Assembly: GCF_014305095.1 (NCBI RefSeq)
Contig: NZ_JACRUI010000005.1
Location: 186,001-250,000, forward strand
DNA length: 64,000 bases
DNA from: Flavobacterium kayseriense
GTDB lineage: Bacteria > Bacteroidota > Bacteroidia > Flavobacteriales > Flavobacteriaceae
Direction: 5' to 3'
This document shows, piece by piece, positions 61,088-64,000 of the stretch; the stretch's first letter is position 1; every line of letters starts with the position of its first letter. Position numbers and translations under genes: made by a program. The notes under the pieces were generated by a model that saw only the letters and a list, made by a program, of their open reading frames with translations, searched no databases and had not been told where the DNA came from.

Positions 61088-63997
61088 TTATTTCAGATAA
61101 CTTCTCAAAATAGATACCGGATGTTGAGCTTCTCGGCTAGTTCCATCAAAAATTTGATGACGGCAACTTGTACCAGCCGATGCAATAAGTGTGGTGGCAG
61201 CTGTAGATCTGACTTTTGGGAACAAAGTATCTTCTCCCATTTGCATACTAATCTGGTAATGTTCTTTTTCATAACCAAAAGAGCCTGCCATACCGCAGCA
61301 ACCTGAGTTATAAATGGTAACCCTTGTATTCTTCGGAATATTTAACATAGCAAAAGTGGCCTCAATAGAACTCAACGCCTTTTGATGGCAATGCCCATGA
61401 ATTTTAATTTCCTTTTCTTCATCAGTGAATTGATGCTCTTGAATGTTACCAACTCCTATTTCTCGCTTAAAAAACTCCTCAATCGTTAGGACATTTTTAG
61501 CCAGTTGCTTTGCAGCAGCTTTATCTTCGGCTAGACGCAAATATTCGTCTCTGAAGGTTAATATCGCCGATGGCTCTAAACCTACTAAGGGACAATTATC
61601 ATTTATAAGAGGTGCAAAAGTAGAAACATTTTTAATCGCAATCAGCTTGGCTTCCTCAAGGAATCCTTTTGATATAAAAGCTCTTCCGCTCTCCTCATGG
61701 TTCACTATTAAAACTTGATATCCTACTTTTGTTAGCAGCTCGTAAGCATCAATACCTACTTGAACATCATAATAGTTAGTAAACTCATCGATAAACAAAT
61801 ATAATTTCCCTTTATCGAAGGTTCCCGGTGTTGCTAGGTGATCCGTTAACCACTTTCTTAAAGTGTGTGGCGCTAGAAAAGGTACTTCACGCTCAGGAGC
61901 GATTCCCATTGCTTTTTTCACAAATGACAAATTAGCCACAAAATTAGTTAAGGATGGAAACAAACTTCCCATCGCATTCATTTTTGCATTGTTCGCAAAA
62001 ATCTTATTTCGAAAACTATAACCATTTGCTTTTTGGTATTGGTACAAAAATTCGGCTTTCAAGGAAGCTACGTCAACATTAGAAGGACATTCGCTTGCGC
62101 AAGCTTTACAATTCACACAAAGATCAAATACTTCGTATAATTCTTTATGATTGAATTTATTTTCTTTTTCAGAATGAGTCAGATATTCTCGTAACGCGTT
62201 CGCACGTGCCCTAGTGGTATCTTTCTCATTACGGGTAGCACGGTAACTTGGACACATAGCCCCTCCTGCCGATGGTAATTTGCGACAGTCGCCAGATCCA
62301 TTGCATTTCTCGGCTGCTCTTAAAATACCCATACTATCAGAGAAATCTTGAAGCGTTTGAATCTCTGGTTCTTCCCTATCGGTTTCAAAACGAAAATTCT
62401 CATCCATTTTTAAGGCATTTACGATTTTACCCATATTCAAAACCGAATTTGGGTCGAAAGCCAGCTTTACTCGCTTAAGCAATTCGTAGTTTTTCTCGCC
62501 AATCATAAACGGCAAAAATTCACCACGTACAATTCCGTCACCATGTTCTCCACTTAAAGAGCCTCGATACTTTTTTACCAAAATAGCAACTTCAGTAGCA
62601 ATATTTCTAAACTGATGAACGCCTTCTGAAGTTTTTAGATTCAAAACAGGACGCAAGTGTAATTCACCCGCTCCAGCATGTGCATAATAAATCGCGCTTT
62701 GTCCATGTCGCTCCATCATCGCTGAAAAGTCAGCAATATAAGCTGGTAAATCGCTTAGCTCAACTGCAGTATCTTCTATAGAATCTGCCGCTTTATCATC
62801 ACCAACGATACTTCCTAACAAACCTAATCCCGCTTTTCTAAGTTCATTTACCTTTTCAATATCTACTCCATATAACTTTGGAGAAGCATAACCAAATTGA
62901 TGCTCTTCCAAATCTTTAATCAACGCATTAGCTTGGTTTTCGGCATCTTCCATGCTTTCATGTGAGGCAACCTCAAATAACATCATTGCTTTGGGTTCTC
63001 CTTTAATAAAAAACCTGTTTTTACTTTGTTCTTTATTTGTTTTGGTACAATCTAAAATGGTATCATCTATCATTTCGCAAGTGTACAAATGGTGTTTCAT
63101 GGCAACCAAAACCGCTTCTAAACTTTCTTGAATACTTGTAAAATGTGTCACAACCATTACATTATTGGTCGGTGGCAAATCATCTAATTGCAAGGTTACT
63201 TCGGTTGTGAAGGCCAGAGTTCCCTCGCTTCCGCATAGTAGTTTTCCAACATTTATCGTTGGTTGGCTTCCGCCAAAGAGGTCTGACTGCAATAACACAT
63301 CAACGGCATAACCCGTATTTCGTCTGTGAATTTCTGGCTTTGGAAATTCTTTTTTTATTTCGTTTTGGGTTTTACAATCAGAAAGTTCAACGTGCAGCGA
63401 TCTATAAATCGAATTCTCTAAAGAAGTTCCATTGGTCTTCGCTAAAAACTCAGCTGATGTCAAATCCTTAAATACAGCTGTAGATCCATCACTCAAAATA
63501 GTTCTGATCTCAATGATTTTATCACGAGTTACACCGTATCGAATGGATGTTGTTCCCGAAGAATTATTCCCGACCATACCGCCTACCATACATCGATTTG
63601 AGGTCGAAGTATTAGGACCAAAAAATAATCCGAACGGTTTTAAATATAAATTAAGCTCATCCCGGATTACCCCTGGCTGAACAGTTACTGTTTTTTTAAT
63701 AGGATCGAAAGAAAGAATCTTAGTGAAATACTTGGACACATCCACCACAATACCCTCCCCTACAGTTTGCCCTGCAAGCGATGTTCCTGCAGTTCTTGGA
63801 ATCAAAGAAATCGAATGTTCATTTGCAAAATGAACTAAATTTACAATATCAGCATCTGTTTTAGGCAAAGCCACAGCCAAAGGAATAATACGGTAAGCCG
63901 AAGCATCTGTAGCATACAATGTTTTATGAAGGTCGTCGAATAAAAGCGTGCCATCTAATGATACTGCTAATTTTTGGAACTGATGTTTAGTAAGCAT
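61088..63997 (-). CDS. FAD-linked oxidoreductase fused to iron-sulfur domains (D-lactate dehydrogenase-like)
   Basis: The 969-residue protein fuses a vanillyl-alcohol-oxidase-type FAD domain (about 35-210, with PRTAGTSLAGQT and GNNSSGTTSIRYG), an FAD-oxidase C-terminal domain (about 270-520), a 4Fe-4S region with CVNCKACASECPS (near 627-640), and cysteine-rich CCG domains (HGHCHQ and CCGMAGSFGYE near 896). This is the layout of membrane-associated D-lactate or related 2-hydroxy acid dehydrogenases. The ATG is 3 bases from the window edge; the frame may extend but the length fits the family. Confidence 0.88.
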   Translation of the reverse strand: MLTKHQFQKLAVSLDGTLLFDDLHKTLYATDASAYRIIPLAVALPKTDADIVNLVHFANEHSISLIPRTAGTSLAGQTVGEGIVVDVSKYFTKILSFDPIKKTVTVQPGVIRDELNLYLKPFGLFFGPNTSTSNRCMVGGMVGNNSSGTTSIRYGVTRDKIIEIRTILSDGSTAVFKDLTSAEFLAKTNGTSLENSIYRSLHVELSDCKTQNEIKKEFPKPEIHRRNTGYAVDVLLQSDLFGGSQPTINVGKLLCGSEGTLAFTTEVTLQLDDLPPTNNVMVVTHFTSIQESLEAVLVAMKHHLYTCEMIDDTILDCTKTNKEQSKNRFFIKGEPKAMMLFEVASHESMEDAENQANALIKDLEEHQFGYASPKLYGVDIEKVNELRKAGLGLLGSIVGDDKAADSIEDTAVELSDLPAYIADFSAMMERHGQSAIYYAHAGAGELHLRPVLNLKTSEGVHQFRNIATEVAILVKKYRGSLSGEHGDGIVRGEFLPFMIGEKNYELLKRVKLAFDPNSVLNMGKIVNALKMDENFRFETDREEPEIQTLQDFSDSMGILRAAEKCNGSGDCRKLPSAGGAMCPSYRATRNEKDTTRARANALREYLTHSEKENKFNHKELYEVFDLCVNCKACASECPSNVDVASLKAEFLYQYQKANGYSFRNKIFANNAKMNAMGSLFPSLTNFVANLSFVKKAMGIAPEREVPFLAPHTLRKWLTDHLATPGTFDKGKLYLFIDEFTNYYDVQVGIDAYELLTKVGYQVLIVNHEESGRAFISKGFLEEAKLIAIKNVSTFAPLINDNCPLVGLEPSAILTFRDEYLRLAEDKAAAKQLAKNVLTIEEFFKREIGVGNIQEHQFTDEEKEIKIHGHCHQKALSSIEATFAMLNIPKNTRVTIYNSGCCGMAGSFGYEKEHYQISMQMGEDTLFPKVRSTAATTLIASAGTSCRHQIFDGTSREAQHPVSILRSYLK

Positions 63998-64000
63998 TTT

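Overview
The window is chromosomal DNA from a member of the Bacteroidota, almost certainly a Flavobacteriaceae species close to Flavobacterium. The evidence is the low G+C content, the promoter -7 boxes of the TAnnTTTG type, many secreted proteins with short MKK-type signal peptides or lipoboxes, families typical of that group (DUF6428 in the arsenic operon, TPR histidine kinases, outer-membrane beta-barrel receptors with a carboxypeptidase-like N-terminal domain), and gene pairings such as panB with an RluA-type synthase. I see no transposase, integrase, phage gene or CRISPR array. This is mostly housekeeping and accessory metabolism, with conspicuous intergenic repeats.

Layout. 1-4.1 kb: a truncated AI-2E-type permease, a THUMP-like methyltransferase, a secreted protein, a VanX-like dipeptidase lipoprotein and a membrane protein of unknown function. 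4.4-7.1 kb: a tiny lipoprotein followed by a TPR sensor kinase and its response regulator. 7.2-9.7 kb: a hairpin repeat, a lipoprotein, a secreted nuclease-fold protein and a minus-strand tRNA operon (Ser, Pro, Arg) that ends in two decayed tRNA copies. 9.7-14.1 kb: thiolase, NlpC/P60 hydrolase, then a P-II protein with an ammonium transporter. 14.4-17.0 kb: an arsenic operon (arsR, DUF6428, LMW-phosphatase-type reductase, ACR3 pump). 17.1-22.4 kb: fasciclin lipoprotein, panB, pseudouridine synthase, aldehyde dehydrogenase and a membrane protein. 22.5-29.1 kb: a large hybrid sensor kinase, a zinc metallopeptidase and an RhlE-type helicase. 29.1-30.2 kb: a gene-free tandem repeat array.

30.2-37.4 kb: a ComM/YifB-type ATPase, then a tightly overlapping five-gene operon encoding a sodium:solute symporter, an acetyltransferase, an M20 amidohydrolase, an alanine racemase and an alanine/ornithine-type racemase. 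This is the most interesting gene set in the window and looks like an uncharacterised route for taking up, deacylating or acylating, and racemising amino acids. 37.5-42.3 kb: a double-domain amidohydrolase, a degenerate amidohydrolase partner and a PH-domain protein. 42.5-48.8 kb: a second ammonium transporter, then the minus-strand pabB-tilS-dsbD group. 49-53 kb: a DoxX-like protein, lpdA, and a divergent Lrp/AsnC regulator and Cys/Met-metabolism PLP enzyme flanking another hairpin repeat. 53-64 kb (minus strand): nuclease-fold membrane protein, APH-fold kinase, lgt, TonB-type receptor, amino acid permease and a fused FAD/iron-sulfur D-lactate-dehydrogenase-type oxidoreductase.

Three copies of a hairpin repeat with conserved flanks but unrelated, self-complementary stems lie at 7.3, 29.6 and 51.7 kb. 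The copy at 29.6 kb interrupts one unit of a 183-bp tandem array, which suggests that the hairpin element moves. All functional statements rest on reading the sequence and on recall of protein families. No database search was run.
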